A stretch of DNA of 64,000 nt from Porphyrobacter sp. LM 6 (GCF_001720465.1 NZ_CP017113.1:1860001-1924000), one strand, 5' to 3'; shown: positions 50,205 to 60,038, numbered from the stretch's first letter. The notes: generated from the letters alone by a model not told the origin. Numbers and translations: made by a program.

Positions 50205-52069
50205 TCAGGCGGAGTCGTCCGTGGCGGCCGCTTGCGACGCCTTGCGGCGTCCAAAGGCCTTGAGGCGTTCTTCGACGGCATTGAGCTGCGCGCGCAAACG
50301 GGTCTGCTCGACAAACGATCCTTCCGGATCGCTGTCGAAACGGGCAATGGTGGCCGCAAGCGCAGCCTCCAGCGCCGGCCGTTCGACCAGCAGCGACACA
50401 GCTTCAGCCAGTTCCTCACACGCAGCGCCGGGATCATTGCCTTCATCGAGAAAGGCGTAACGGATATCTGCCGGCGGGGCAGGTTGGCCTTGCCCGGTGC
50501 ATATGGCGTGTGCGGCGCGCGAATCAAGCGTTTCTGCAAGTTCGAACAGCGATTCGATCAGCGGCGCGGCCTCGCGGTCGTGCCGGGCGAGGCGCGAGAG
50601 GGCCTCGGCATGGCGGGTTATCTCCTGCGGAAAGCGCGTGAGGCCCGCGATCACCGCTGTCAGCAACCCCTGCCGCTGACCGCCACCGATGATCCCGGCA
50701 AGCCGCGCGCGCGCCTCGTCCGAGAGACCCTGCGGCGCAGTAGTTCCCTTCCAACCGCCGCGTTGGCCGCGCTGCATCGGCGCAGGCGCGGCGCGGGGCG
50801 CGCGGGGGGATAGGCGAAATCGGAAAAGCGGTCGCTGAGCTCGCGGCGGTAAAGCGCCTTGATCTCGGGATCGGCGATGGTTTCGACATGGGCCATCAGC
50901 CGCGCCTTCAATCCGGCCTTGGCTTCGGGCGTGGTGAGAGGCTGGGCATCGCGCTCGAAGGTCCACAGCGTCTCGATGAGGCTGGCAGGCTCGGCCAGCA
51001 GCCGCTCCATCGCGGCCTTGCCCTGCGCCTTGATCAGATCATCGGGATCGAGCCCCGCGGGCAGCCGCACGATCCCGAGCGAGCGCATCGGCGCAAGCAT
51101 CGGGAGCGCGCGCGCAATCGCCCGCATCGCCGCACGCTGGCCCGCCGCATCGCCATCGAAGCACAGCACCGGCACCTCGACCATGCGCCACAGCAGTTCG
51201 AGCTGCATCTCGGTAAGCGCCGTGCCGAGCGGGGCGACGACATCGGCCACCCCTGCATTGGCGAGCGCGATCACATCCATATAGCCTTCAACCACCACCA
51301 CGCGCCCCGTCTGGCGGGCAGCGGGGGCGGCGCGGTGGAGGTTGTAGAGCGTGCGCCCCTTGTCGAAGAGCTCGGTGTCGGGCGAATTGAGATACTTCGC
51401 CACGCCCTCGCGCTTGTCGAGTATCCGCCCCCCGAAGGCGATCACACGCCCGCGCGCGTCCTGGATCGGGAGCATCACCCGGCCACGGAAGCGATCGTAG
51501 CGTTCGCCCTGTTCATTGGCGGCACGCATGCCTGCGGCTTCAAGCATATCCTCGCCGAATCCGCTAAGCGCCTTGGGTAGCGCCTGCCGTTCATCCGGCG
51601 CCCATCCGAAGCCGAATTCGCGCATCACTTGGGGCGAGAAGCCGCGCCGCTCGAGATATTCGCGCGCCGCGCCGCCGCCCGGCCCGGCAAGGCTTTCGAC
51701 AAAGAACCGCTGCGCGCCTTCCGTCACGTCAATCAGGCTGGCGCGCTGTTCGGCGCGCTTGGCCATGACGGGATCGGGGGCAGGGACTTCCATCCCGGCC
51801 ATGCCCGCGAGTTCCTTGATCGCGTCCATGAACTGGAGGCCCTGCTGCTCGACCATCCAGTTGATCGCATCGCCATGCGCCCCGCAGCCAAAGCAGTGGT
51901 AGAACTGCTTTTGGTCGTTGACGTAGAAGCTCGGGGTCTTCTCGTCATGGAACGGGCAGCACCCCTTCCACTCCCGTCCCGCCCGCGTCAGTTTGACCGA
52001 CCGCTGGACAAGCGACGACAGCGTGATCCGCGCACGCAGCTCGTCCTTCCATTGCGGGGTGATCGACAT
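50205..52069 (-). CDS. dnaG: DNA primase DnaG, with an apparent single-base frameshift
   Basis: The N-terminal part (from 52069) has the CHC2 zinc ribbon (CCPFHDEKTPSFYVND, then YHCFGCGAHGD) and the TOPRIM core (VVVVEGYMDVIALANAG and CFDGDAAGQRAAMRA). The C-terminal DnaB-interaction region continues in another frame to 50205. The switch falls at a run of six G (50804-50809; C on the coding strand). One extra base gives a continuous AYPPRAPRAAPAPMQRG and a protein of about 621 residues, normal length. As dnaG is essential, a homopolymer sequencing error is far more likely than true loss. It makes RNA primers for replication and lies upstream of rpoD. Confidence 0.92.
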
Positions 52070-52146
52070 GGGGCTTTAGTGCCTCTCATCTTCGTTCGTG
52101 TCGAGGCGCAAGCGAAGGGGGTTGTGCACCCCGTGTGGAAACTACA

Positions 52147-52237
52147 TCGTCGCCCCGTGCCTGACACGGGGCTGGGCTGATCTGCTTCGGTCGTTGGCCA
52201 AAGAAAGCCAAGCCCCGGATCAAGTCCGGGGCGACGA
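52147..52237. repeat. Paired REP-like palindromes (BIME-like) between yqeY and dnaG
   Basis: Two hairpin-forming units face each other. One is GCCCCGTGCCTGACACGGGG and the other CCCCGGATCAAGTCCGGGG. Both lie inside an outer 11-bp inverted repeat TCGTCGCCCCG / CGGGGCGACGA (52147-52157 and 52227-52237). This pairing is the usual form of dispersed REP/BIME elements in Sphingomonadales. The right-hand unit closely matches the palindrome found inside dnaE2 at 1488-1512. Confidence 0.8.
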
Positions 52238-52242
52238 ATTCT

Positions 52243-52695
52243 CTAGCTCAGCGCCGCCTTGACCAGCGTGCTCGCCAGCTTCCCGTCAAGCACAGCGCCG
52301 TGGCGGGCCTTCAGTTCGGCCATGACGGTGCCCATGTCCTTCATACTGGATGCACCGGTTTCCGCCTTGATCGCCTCGATCGCGGCCTTGGTCGCCGCCT
52401 CGTCCATCATGGCGGGGAGGAATTCCTCGATCACCGCGAGTTCCGCGCGCTCCACCGCGGCGAGTTCCGCGCGGCCGCCGGCGTCATACATCTCGATCGA
52501 TTCGCGGCGCTGCTTGGCCATCTTCTGGAGCACGCTCACCACCAACTCGTCATCGGGCGTGGGCTTGGAGGCGGTGCGTTCCTCGATGTCGCGGTCCTTG
52601 ATCTTGGCGCTGATCTGGCGGAGCGCGGCGGTGCGGTCCTTCTCGCCCGCTTTCATCGCTGCGATGGTGGCGGCCTTGATATCGTCACGGATCAT
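52243..52695 (-). CDS. yqeY: GatB/YqeY domain-containing protein
   Basis: 150 residues, the normal length of stand-alone YqeY. MIRDDIKAATIAAMKAGEK and a helical tail (ASSMKDMGTVMAELKARHG) match the tRNA-amidotransferase GatB C-terminal domain. It probably binds tRNA or assists amidotransferase-like reactions; its exact role is unresolved. Its place upstream of dnaG-rpoD mirrors the rpsU-yqeY-dnaG-rpoD order of many bacteria. Confidence 0.92.
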   Translation of the reverse strand: MIRDDIKAATIAAMKAGEKDRTAALRQISAKIKDRDIEERTASKPTPDDELVVSVLQKMAKQRRESIEMYDAGGRAELAAVERAELAVIEEFLPAMMDEAATKAAIEAIKAETGASSMKDMGTVMAELKARHGAVLDGKLASTLVKAALS

Positions 52696-52835
52696 GGGTC
52701 ATTTCCTGTGGATGGATGAATTGGTCGCGCCCCTAACGCAAATATCGTCCCAAGCCTAGGTTGACGCGGGGGGTGCATGGGCCTAGCGGGCAAAACTTAG
52801 CACCATCGCCGGAAACCAACTGAACGGAGCGCCTC

Positions 52836-54044
52836 ATGGCCGACCCCGCATCCACTCGCGCGCAACCTACAGGGGCGTTTCAAGGCGGGCGCGCCTCTGG
52901 CGCGACGGGAGTCCTCGTTCTGGCTGACGGAACGGTGGTATGGGGTCGGGGCTTTGGCGCGGTGGGCAGCGCGGTGGGCGAGGTGTGCTTCAACACCGCC
53001 ATGACCGGCTATCAGGAGGTGATGACCGATCCTTCCTACGCCGCGCAGATCGTCACCTTCACCTTCCCGCATATCGGCAATGTCGGCGCCAATCCGGAAG
53101 ATATCGAAAGCCGCGTCGAAGGCGCGGTCGGCTGCGTGGTGCGCGAGGATGTGACCGAACCGTCGAGCTTCCGTTCGATCGAGCGCTTTGCCGACTGGAT
53201 GGCGCGCAATGGCAAGATCGGGCTTTCGGGTGTCGATACCCGCGCGCTCACCCGCCGCATCCGCCTGAGCGGCGCGCCCAATGCGGTGATCGCCCATGCG
53301 CCTGACGGCAAGTTCGATATCCCCGCGCTGATCCGGCGCGCGCAGGAGTGGCCGGGGCTTGAAGGTATGGACCTCGCCATCCGCGTCACCCGCGAAGGCG
53401 AGGAACGCTGGGAAGGCGGCTATTGGCGCCTCGGCCACGGCTATGGCCGCGCGGCCTTCGATGCCAAGCCGCACGTGGTCGGCATCGATTACGGCGCGAA
53501 GGACAATATCTTCCGCAACCTCGTGAAGGCGGGCGCACGGGTGACGGTGGTGCCGGCCAAGACCTCGTTTGACGAAATCATGGCCCTGAAGCCCGATGGC
53601 GTGTTCCTCTCCAACGGCCCGGGCGATCCGGCGGCGACCGGCGAATATGCGGTGCCGGTGATCAAGGCGTTGCTGGATGCCGATGTGCCGCTGTTCGGCA
53701 TCTGCCTCGGCCACCAGATGCTTGCGATTGCGGCAGGCGCGAAGACGATCAAGATGCACCAGGGCCACCGCGGCGCGAACCATCCGGTGCAGCGCGTGGG
53801 TGAGGGCTGGGGCGAGACCACCGGCCTCGTCGAGATCACCTCGATGAACCACGGCTTCACGGTCGATGTCGACAGCCTGCCGGAGAATATCGAGCAGACC
53901 CATGTGTCGCTGTTCGACGGGACGAATTGCGGGATTGCGATCAAGGGCAAGAAGGCCTTCGCGGTGCAGTATCACCCCGAGGCGTCACCGGGGCCGCAGG
54001 ATAGTTTTTATCTGTTCGAGAAGTTTGTCGGGGGGCTGGGGTGA
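52836..54044 (+). CDS. carA: Carbamoyl-phosphate synthase small subunit
   Basis: 402 residues. N-terminal CarA domain (GEVCFNTAMTGYQEVMTDPSY) and a class I glutamine amidotransferase domain with nucleophile C290 in FGICLGHQMLAIAAGA and the His-Glu pair in VQYHPEASPGP. It supplies ammonia to CarB for arginine and pyrimidine synthesis. It overlaps the following small gene by 4 bases. Confidence 0.97.
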   Translation: MADPASTRAQPTGAFQGGRASGATGVLVLADGTVVWGRGFGAVGSAVGEVCFNTAMTGYQEVMTDPSYAAQIVTFTFPHIGNVGANPEDIESRVEGAVGCVVREDVTEPSSFRSIERFADWMARNGKIGLSGVDTRALTRRIRLSGAPNAVIAHAPDGKFDIPALIRRAQEWPGLEGMDLAIRVTREGEERWEGGYWRLGHGYGRAAFDAKPHVVGIDYGAKDNIFRNLVKAGARVTVVPAKTSFDEIMALKPDGVFLSNGPGDPAATGEYAVPVIKALLDADVPLFGICLGHQMLAIAAGAKTIKMHQGHRGANHPVQRVGEGWGETTGLVEITSMNHGFTVDVDSLPENIEQTHVSLFDGTNCGIAIKGKKAFAVQYHPEASPGPQDSFYLFEKFVGGLG

Positions 54045-54397
54045 GCCTCGAAACGGCTACTCACAGCAGGCTCATGCTGGCGCGGCGATGGGAGGCTATC
54101 GCGCGGTTCACTATGTTTGGTGTGATTGCCGCAATGGTGCTCGTGTGGGTTATCGGGCAACCGTTCATCGCTTTCGTCCTGGTGTTTGTCGCCATGCTTG
54201 CTGCCTGGCTGTTCAACCTGCGCTGCGAGCGTTGCGGTTGGATGGTTTACCGCCAATTCGGCACTGCCGACGTCGATCGTGCCAAGGATCAATTTCTAGC
54301 CCCTCTGTATTCCAAACAGCTTTGGAAACAGCCGGAGGCTTGCTCGAAGTGCGGGCATTCGTTCCGCTTCGATGACACAAACTCGAAAGCCGCCTAA
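54041..54397 (+). CDS. Small membrane protein with zinc-ribbon cysteines, between carA and carB
   Basis: 118 residues from GTG 54041 (GTGA overlap with the carA stop). Two membrane helices (about residues 22-60) are followed by a short soluble part with two CxxC pairs, CERCGW and CSKCGH, spaced about 46 residues apart, as in a zinc ribbon. It ends at 54397, and carB starts on the next base. I do not recognise a family. Its position inside the carA-carB transcript with no free gap argues that it is real and co-expressed. Confidence 0.75.
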   Translation: MSLETATHSRLMLARRWEAIARFTMFGVIAAMVLVWVIGQPFIAFVLVFVAMLAAWLFNLRCERCGWMVYRQFGTADVDRAKDQFLAPLYSKQLWKQPEACSKCGHSFRFDDTNSKAA

Positions 54398-57300
54398 ATG
54401 CCCAAAAGAACCGACATCTCCTCGATCCTCGTCATTGGCGCTGGCCCGATCATCATCGGCCAGGCGTGCGAGTTCGATTACTCCGGCACGCAGGCGATCA
54501 AGGCGTTGAAGGAGGAGGGCTACCGCGTCATCCTCGTCAACTCGAACCCGGCGACGATCATGACCGATCCCGAGTTCGCCGATGCGACCTATGTCGAGCC
54601 GATTACCCCTGAGATCGTCGCCAAGATCATCGCCAAGGAACGGCCCGATGCGCTGCTCCCCACGATGGGCGGGCAGACCGCGCTCAACTGCGCGCTGAAG
54701 CTCGACGAGATGGGCGTGCTCGCGGAATACGGCGTCGAGATGATCGGGGCCAAGGCCGACGCGATCGACAAGGCCGAAAACCGCCAGCGCTTCCGCGAGG
54801 CGATGGATGCGATCGGGCTGGAAAGCGCGCGCTCGGGCGTGGCCAACACGCTCGAACAGGCGCGCGCCGTGCTTGAGCGCACGGGTCTACCCTCGATCAT
54901 CCGGCCCAGCTTTACCCTCGGCGGCACCGGCGGCGGGATTGCCTATAACAAGGCCGAATTCGACCAGATCGTGCGCGAAGGCCTCGATGCCTCGCCCACC
55001 ACCGAAGTCCTGATCGAGGAATCGCTCCTCGGGTGGAAGGAGTTCGAAATGGAGGTGGTGCGCGACCGCAAGGACAACGCGATCATCATCTGCTCGATCG
55101 AAAACGTCGATCCGATGGGCGTGCACACCGGCGATTCCATCACCGTCGCCCCGGCGCTGACGCTGACCGACAAGGAATACCAGATCATGCGCTCCGCCAG
55201 CATCGCGGTTCTGCGCGAGATCGGGGTGGAGACGGGCGGTTCCAACGTTCAGTTCGCGGTCAATCCCAAGGATGGCCGCCTGATCGTGATCGAGATGAAC
55301 CCGCGCGTCAGCCGCTCCTCGGCGCTGGCATCGAAGGCGACGGGCTTCCCCATCGCCCGCGTCGCGGCCAAGCTGGCGGTCGGCTACACGCTCGACGAGC
55401 TGACCAACGAAATCACCGGCGCGACCCCGGCGAGCTTCGAGCCGACCATCGATTACGTCGTCACCAAGATCCCGCGCTTCGCCTTCGAAAAGTTCAAGGG
55501 CGCGGCCAATGACCTCTCGACCGCGATGAAGAGCGTCGGCGAAGTCATGGCGATCGGCCGCAATTTCCAGGAAAGCGTGCAGAAGGCGCTGCGCGGCCTT
55601 GAAACCGGGCTCGACGGGTTCAACCGCGTGCCCGAGCTGGAAGGCCAGCCGCGCGATGTGATCACCGCCGCGCTCTCGCGCCGCACGCCCGACCGGCTGC
55701 TCAAGGTCGGCCAGGCCTTCCGCGAAGGCATGAGCGTCGAGGAAATCGCCGCCGTGACCTTCTACGACCCGTGGTTCCTGCGCCAGATCGAAGGCATCAT
55801 CGCCGCCGAGCGCGAGATCCAGAAGGACGGCCTGCCGATTGACGCAGCCGGCCTGCGCCGCCTGAAAGCGATGGGCTTTTCCGACAAGCGGCTTGCCACC
55901 CTCGCCGTACGTTCGGTCGGCGTTGCGGGCGGCTTGGGCGAAACCCAGGCCAAGCGATCCGGCCTGCTCCACGATGCGCTCGTCGCGATGGCCGGAGCGA
56001 CCAGCGAGGAAGAGGTGCGCGCGCTGCGCCGCAAGCTTGGCGTTTTGCCCGTGTTCAAGCGGATCGACAGCTGCGCCGCCGAGTTCGAGGCGATCACGCC
56101 CTATATGTATTCGACCTATGAAGCCCCGAGCTTCGGTGCGCCCGAATGCGAAGCCGCGCCCAGCGACCGCAAGAAGATCGTCATCCTTGGCGGTGGGCCG
56201 AACCGGATCGGGCAGGGGATCGAGTTCGATTACTGCTGCGTCCACGCCTGCTTTTCGCTGGCCGAGCAGGGCTTCGAGACGATCATGGTCAACTGCAACC
56301 CCGAGACCGTTTCGACCGATTACGACACCTCAGACCGCCTCTATTTCGAGCCGCTGACCGCAGAGGACGTGCTGGAAATCCTGCGGGTCGAACAGCAGAA
56401 CGGCACGCTGGTCGGCGTGATCGTCCAGTTCGGCGGGCAGACCCCGCTCAAGCTCGCGCAGGCGCTGGAGGATGCGGGCATCCCGATCCTTGGCACCTCG
56501 CCGGACGCGATTGACCTTGCCGAAGACCGCGAGCGTTTCGCCAAGCTGGTGAGCAAGCTGAAGCTCAAGCAGCCCGACAACGGCATCGCCCGCAGCCGCG
56601 ATGAAGCCGCCGCTGTGGCCGCGCGCATCGGTTATCCGGTGCTGCTGCGTCCGTCCTATGTGCTTGGCGGGCGCGCGATGGAAATCGTCGACAGCGAAGC
56701 CCAGCTCGACAGCTACATCGCCACCGCCGTGAACGTGTCGGGCGATAGCCCGGTGCTGATCGACCAGTATCTGCGCGATGCGATTGAATGTGATGTCGAT
56801 GCGCTGTGCGATGGCACCGAGGTGCGGATCGCGGGCGTGATGCAGCATATCGAGGAAGCGGGTGTGCATTCCGGCGATAGCGCCTGCACCCTGCCGCCCT
56901 ATTCGCTTGCCCCCGAAATCATCGCCGAGATGGAACGGCAGGCCGAAGCGCTCGCCTTCGCGCTGGGCGTGAAGGGGCTGATGAACATCCAGTTCGCGGT
57001 GAAGGACGGCGTGGTCTACCTCATCGAGGTCAACCCGCGCGCCAGCCGCACGGTGCCCTTCGTGGCGAAGGCGATCGGCCAGCCGGTCGCCAAGATCGCC
57101 GCGCGGGTGATGGCGGGCGAGAAGCTGGCCACCTTCCCGCCGTTCAAGCGCGATCTGCCTTACATGGCGGTGAAGGAAGCGGTGTTCCCGTTTGCGCGCT
57201 TCCCCGGCGCCGATCCGGTGCTATCGCCGGAAATGAAGTCCACCGGCGAAGTGATGGGGATCGATAGCGGGTTCGAAGCCGCCTTCCTCAAGTCGCAGCT

Positions 57301-57724
57301 GGGCGCTGGCATGGTGCCGCCGCAATCGGGCACCGTGTTCGTTTCGGTCAAGAACACCGACAAGGCGGTGATTGTCCCGGCGGTGAAGCGCCTGCTCGAT
57401 CACGGCTTCCGCGTGATCGCCACCGGCGGGACGCAGAGCTACCTTGCAGAGCAGGGGCTTGCGGTCGAACGGGTCAACAAGGTGGCCGAGGGCCAGCCGC
57501 ATATCGTCGACAAGATTATCGACGGCGATATCGCGCTGATCTTCAACACCACCGAAGGCTGGCAATCGCTGCTCGACAGCAAATCGATCCGTCAAGCGGC
57601 GCTTGCGGGCAAGGTTCCGTACTACACTACGGCGGCCGCATCGGTGGCTGTGGCGGCAGCGATTTCGGTGATCCGGCCGGACCAGCTTGAAGTCCGCTCG
57701 TTGCAAGACTATTATGCAACCTGA
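54398..57724 (+). CDS. carB: Carbamoyl-phosphate synthase large subunit
   Basis: 1108 residues, normal length. Two homologous ATP-grasp halves: the first from [18 protein letters not shown] with [10 protein letters not shown], the second from [18 protein letters not shown] with [16 protein letters not shown]. The C-terminal MGS-like allosteric domain follows ([20 protein letters not shown] onward), binding UMP/ornithine in relatives. It joins bicarbonate, ammonia and two ATP to carbamoyl phosphate. Confidence 0.98.
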   Translation: MPKRTDISSILVIGAGPIIIGQACEFDYSGTQAIKALKEEGYRVILVNSNPATIMTDPEFADATYVEPITPEIVAKIIAKERPDALLPTMGGQTALNCALKLDEMGVLAEYGVEMIGAKADAIDKAENRQRFREAMDAIGLESARSGVANTLEQARAVLERTGLPSIIRPSFTLGGTGGGIAYNKAEFDQIVREGLDASPTTEVLIEESLLGWKEFEMEVVRDRKDNAIIICSIENVDPMGVHTGDSITVAPALTLTDKEYQIMRSASIAVLREIGVETGGSNVQFAVNPKDGRLIVIEMNPRVSRSSALASKATGFPIARVAAKLAVGYTLDELTNEITGATPASFEPTIDYVVTKIPRFAFEKFKGAANDLSTAMKSVGEVMAIGRNFQESVQKALRGLETGLDGFNRVPELEGQPRDVITAALSRRTPDRLLKVGQAFREGMSVEEIAAVTFYDPWFLRQIEGIIAAEREIQKDGLPIDAAGLRRLKAMGFSDKRLATLAVRSVGVAGGLGETQAKRSGLLHDALVAMAGATSEEEVRALRRKLGVLPVFKRIDSCAAEFEAITPYMYSTYEAPSFGAPECEAAPSDRKKIVILGGGPNRIGQGIEFDYCCVHACFSLAEQGFETIMVNCNPETVSTDYDTSDRLYFEPLTAEDVLEILRVEQQNGTLVGVIVQFGGQTPLKLAQALEDAGIPILGTSPDAIDLAEDRERFAKLVSKLKLKQPDNGIARSRDEAAAVAARIGYPVLLRPSYVLGGRAMEIVDSEAQLDSYIATAVNVSGDSPVLIDQYLRDAIECDVDALCDGTEVRIAGVMQHIEEAGVHSGDSACTLPPYSLAPEIIAEMERQAEALAFALGVKGLMNIQFAVKDGVVYLIEVNPRASRTVPFVAKAIGQPVAKIAARVMAGEKLATFPPFKRDLPYMAVKEAVFPFARFPGADPVLSPEMKSTGEVMGIDSGFEAAFLKSQLGAGMVPPQSGTVFVSVKNTDKAVIVPAVKRLLDHGFRVIATGGTQSYLAEQGLAVERVNKVAEGQPHIVDKIIDGDIALIFNTTEGWQSLLDSKSIRQAALAGKVPYYTTAAASVAVAAAISVIRPDQLEVRSLQDYYAT

Positions 57725-57735
57725 CTGAGACCTCC

Positions 57736-57801
57736 CCCGACATTGAAAGTGCCTGAAGCCGTGCGGATCGGACGGCGGGGTGCGCTTTCCCTGATGTCGG
57801 G
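57736..57801 (+). other. Long-range inverted repeat in the carB-greA gap
   Basis: CCCGACAT (57736-57743) and ATGTCGGG (57794-57801) are perfect complements 50 bases apart in the 113-base gap before greA. This could form a leader structure. There is no T-run and no known riboswitch pattern, so its role is uncertain. Confidence 0.35.
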
Positions 57802-57837
57802 TGGGCGGTTGGTAAAAACGAACGGATAAACAGGAAG

Positions 57838-58314
57838 ATGGCGACGATGGAAAAGGTGCCGATGCTGGCCGAGGGGTATGAGCGGCTGACGGCCGACCTC
57901 AAGGTGCTGCGCGAGGAACGCCCCAAGATCGTCGAGGCGATCGAGGAAGCGCGCGCCCACGGCGACCTTTCGGAAAACGCCGAATATCACGCCGCCAAGG
58001 AACGTCAGGGCCAGGTCGAAGCGCAGATTGCCGATCTGGAAGACAAGGTCAGCCGCGCGCAGATCATCGATCCGGCCTCGCTGTCGGGTGACAAGATCAT
58101 TTTCGGCGCGACCGTCACCATGCTCGACGAGCACGACAAGCCGGTGCGTTACCAGATCGTCGGCCAGACCGAGGCAGACGCCAACAGGGGCCGGATCAGC
58201 TACAACTCGCCGCTCGCGCGCGCGCTGATCGGCAAGCAGGTGGGTGACGAGATCGAGGTCACCGTGCCCTCGGGCGAGAAGTTCTACCTCGTCGAGAAGA
58301 TCGAGTTCATCTGA
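57838..58314 (+). CDS. greA: Transcription elongation factor GreA
   Basis: 158 residues. N-terminal coiled coil ([32 protein letters not shown], with the acidic tip D-LSENAEY) and C-terminal FKBP-like domain ([21 protein letters not shown], ending [10 protein letters not shown]). It rescues backtracked RNA polymerase by stimulating transcript cleavage. The ATG at 57838 is used, with AGGAAG just upstream. carB-greA adjacency is common. Confidence 0.97.
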   Translation: MATMEKVPMLAEGYERLTADLKVLREERPKIVEAIEEARAHGDLSENAEYHAAKERQGQVEAQIADLEDKVSRAQIIDPASLSGDKIIFGATVTMLDEHDKPVRYQIVGQTEADANRGRISYNSPLARALIGKQVGDEIEVTVPSGEKFYLVEKIEFI

Positions 58315-58322
58315 GCTCGGCC

Positions 58323-58610
58323 GTGGCAGTTCCGCCCGTCAGACCGATTGCCGAGCGCAAGATCGCGCAGCATTTCCGCGATGCGGGTGCGGTGAGCATG
58401 GCCGACGCGATTGCCTATACGCCCGCACGCCCCGGTCGCCAGCGCGCCTTCGAGCGGCTGAAGGGCGCAGACGTGCTCAGGACCGACGGGCAGGGCAAGT
58501 GGTGGCTCGACGAAGATCGCTGGGAAGGCCGCCGCTCGGATCGCCGCACCCGCGTGGTGTTGGCGATGCTGGCAGTGGCTGCCGCCGGGGCCTTCGCCGC
58601 GCTGCGTTGA
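58323..58610 (+). CDS. Hypothetical small protein with a C-terminal membrane helix, next to parS no. 2
   Basis: 95 residues from GTG 58323, nine bases after greA. The N-terminal about 65 residues are helical and basic (AERKIAQHFRDAG, RQRAFERLKGADVLR) and read like a small winged-helix or helix-hairpin fold. A C-terminal hydrophobic helix (VVLAMLAVAAAGAFAAL) would anchor it to the membrane. I do not recognise the family. Its stop lies 5 bases before the parS-linked repeat array. Confidence 0.68.
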   Translation: MAVPPVRPIAERKIAQHFRDAGAVSMADAIAYTPARPGRQRAFERLKGADVLRTDGQGKWWLDEDRWEGRRSDRRTRVVLAMLAVAAAGAFAALR

Positions 58611-58615
58611 GGCGG

Positions 58616-58659
58616 GTTAGACCCCCGCTAGACCCCTCTTAGACCCCCTCTAGACCCCC
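58616..58659 (-). repeat. 11-bp tandem array (NGGGGTCTARN) beside parS no. 2
   Basis: On the minus strand there are four consecutive 11-bp units: GGGGGTCTAGA (58659-58649), GGGGGTCTAAG (58648-58638), AGGGGTCTAGC (58637-58627) and GGGGGTCTAAC (58626-58616). The array begins 21 nt from the parS palindrome, exactly as at 5240, and the spacer again ends in CTAA. It is therefore the same composite element as at 5203-5272, in opposite orientation. Confidence 0.88.
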
Positions 58660-58680
58660 TTTAGGGTGCCTTTTGCCCTT

Positions 58681-58696
58681 TGTTCCACGTGGAACA
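58681..58696. other. parS site (ParB-binding palindrome) no. 2
   Basis: TGTTCCACGTGGAACA, identical over all 16 bases to the site at 5203-5218 and about 53.5 kb from it. Here the palindrome does not extend beyond the core. It lies between the 95-residue protein gene and the broken GNAT gene, where ParB binding would not disturb a coding region. Confidence 0.9.
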
Positions 58697-58710
58697 TCGG
58701 GCTCGACGGA

Positions 58711-59193
58711 TCATCTGAGCCGCTTTTCCATCGCGTAATTGTGGATCGCGATTTCGCTGCCCGAATGGGGAATGGTGAAGTTTCGGCGTGCGAGCAGGGT
58801 ATAGCCCGCGCGGGCGAAGATGGGGCGGGCCAACTCGCTCGCCTCGGTGAAGATCCGCGTCGATCCAAGCTTGCGTGCAGCGTCCTCCGCTGCGCCGAGC
58901 AGCGCAAGGCCCAGTCCCCGCCCGGTATGGTCGGGGTGGCAATAGAGCATGTCGAGATGCTCGCCGTCCTCGAGCACGGTGTAGGCCAGGGGCCGATCAC
59001 CGGCATCGCTCACGACAAGGATGACGTCGCCCTTTGCCGCTCCATCCAACAGACGCTGAACGGAATACCGCACCGATCACGCTTCCACCTGCTCGGACGA
59101 ATAGGCGCGCAGGGCGGTCTGGCGGATAGCGGCAAGGGTCAGCGCGGCAATCGCCTCGGCATCACCGGGCCGATAGGGGCGGATTGCCGCCAT
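58711..59193 (-). pseudogene. GNAT acetyltransferase interrupted by an in-frame TGA
   Basis: ATG 59193 starts a 38-residue N-terminal piece (AAIRPYRPGDAEAIAALTLA, ending SSEQVEA), then TGA at 59079-59077. The same frame continues without another stop to 58711, with the acetyl-CoA-binding core (LDMLYCHPDHTGRGLGLALL) and the GNAT C-terminus. Relatives have a Trp after the EQV-x-A stretch, so a TGG-to-TGA change explains the break. A GTG at 59073 could still start a 120-residue C-terminal fragment that lacks the first strand and helices of the fold. It may be inactive, or expressed as the shorter product. Confidence 0.78.
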
Positions 59194-59199
59194 GCGCGA

Positions 59200-59430
59200 T
59201 CAGTCCTCTGGCGTCAGCAGCTTGTGGATGTGGACCACCACATACTTCATCTCGGCATCGTCAACCGTGCGCTGCGCCTGCGCGCGCCATGCATCGACCG
59301 CGGCGTCATACGAGCTGTAGACGCCGACAACGTGGATGCTTTCCGGATCCTGGAATTCGATCCCGCGCGGGTCCTTCACGCGGCCGCCCATGACAAGGTG
59401 GAGCCGCTGGGTAGGGGTGGTTTCTGCCAT
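59200..59430 (-). CDS. DUF4170 domain-containing protein
   Basis: 76 residues. QRLHLVMGGRVKDPRGIEFQ and VHIHKLLTPE are typical of this short alphaproteobacterial family of unknown function. Soluble, with no signal. It ends 7 bases before the start of the GNAT gene, so the two probably share a transcript. Confidence 0.88.
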   Translation of the reverse strand: MAETTPTQRLHLVMGGRVKDPRGIEFQDPESIHVVGVYSSYDAAVDAWRAQAQRTVDDAEMKYVVVHIHKLLTPED

Positions 59431-59513
59431 GATGTTTGTCCTTGGGGAGGAGGTGTGCGCGCCCCCTTAGCGCCTCTCGCGCCAAGGGCAAGTCTTGCGC
59501 GAAGTGTGTTCGC

Positions 59514-60038
59514 TTAACCCTTGGTCTTGCGCTTGATTTCGGCCACCACGCGCCCGGCGGTGTCGCGCGATTTGCCCGCGATTCCGCGCGCCTTGGTGCT
59601 GGCGGCCTCGCCCAGTTCGGCCGCGCGGCCCTGGCCCTCGCGGGCAGCATCCAGCGCATCGTCGATCAGCGTCATGGCATAGGCCACCGCCGCCTCGCCG
59701 AGCATCGTGCCGAGCTTCGATCCGCCCTTCGAGGCGAGTTGTTTGACGCCCGAGGCCGCGCTCGCCGCCACACCGCTCACCGCCTCGCCGGTGCCATTGG
59801 CCGCGCGCAGAACCGCACGGCGACCCGGACGGGTGAGGAGGCCGATCGCCAGTCCCACCGCCAGCGCCCCGCCAATGACTGTGAGGGGATTGGCGCGGGT
59901 GTAATCAACTGCGGCCTTGGCCGCCTCGCGCGCGGTATCGCCCAGCGAGCGTTCGGCATTGCGCCGTTCTGCCGCCTCGATCCGGGCGCGCAGGCTGTCA
60001 CGCTGGGTGGTGGCGGGAAGGCGGGAACCGGTGGTCAT
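59514..60038 (-). CDS. YqjD/DUF883-like membrane-anchor protein
   Basis: 174 residues. An N-terminal helical, charged part precedes the hydrophobic segment YTRANPLTVIGGALAVGLAIGLLTRPGRR (residues about 46-74), which resembles the C-terminal anchor of YqjD/ElaB (NPW-type turn followed by a Gly-rich helix and Arg cap). A further amphipathic Ala/Gly/Lys-rich tail of about 95 residues follows. It overlaps the preceding gene by 4 bases. Function unknown; relatives tether ribosomes to the membrane in stationary phase. Confidence 0.68.
   Translation of the reverse strand: MTTGSRLPATTQRDSLRARIEAAERRNAERSLGDTAREAAKAAVDYTRANPLTVIGGALAVGLAIGLLTRPGRRAVLRAANGTGEAVSGVAASAASGVKQLASKGGSKLGTMLGEAAVAYAMTLIDDALDAAREGQGRAAELGEAASTKARGIAGKSRDTAGRVVAEIKRKTKG

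Noticed and set aside
48134..50263. 709-codon plus-strand open frame opposite rpoD
   Set aside because: It is the reverse of the conserved sigma70 gene; repeated Leu/Val/Phe-rich runs reflect the antisense of acidic codons.
50797..50812. Programmed ribosomal frameshift in dnaG
   Set aside because: A G/C run can slip, but no dnaG homologue is known to me to need it, there is no stimulatory structure that I can see, and the sister case in udgX points to base-calling errors.
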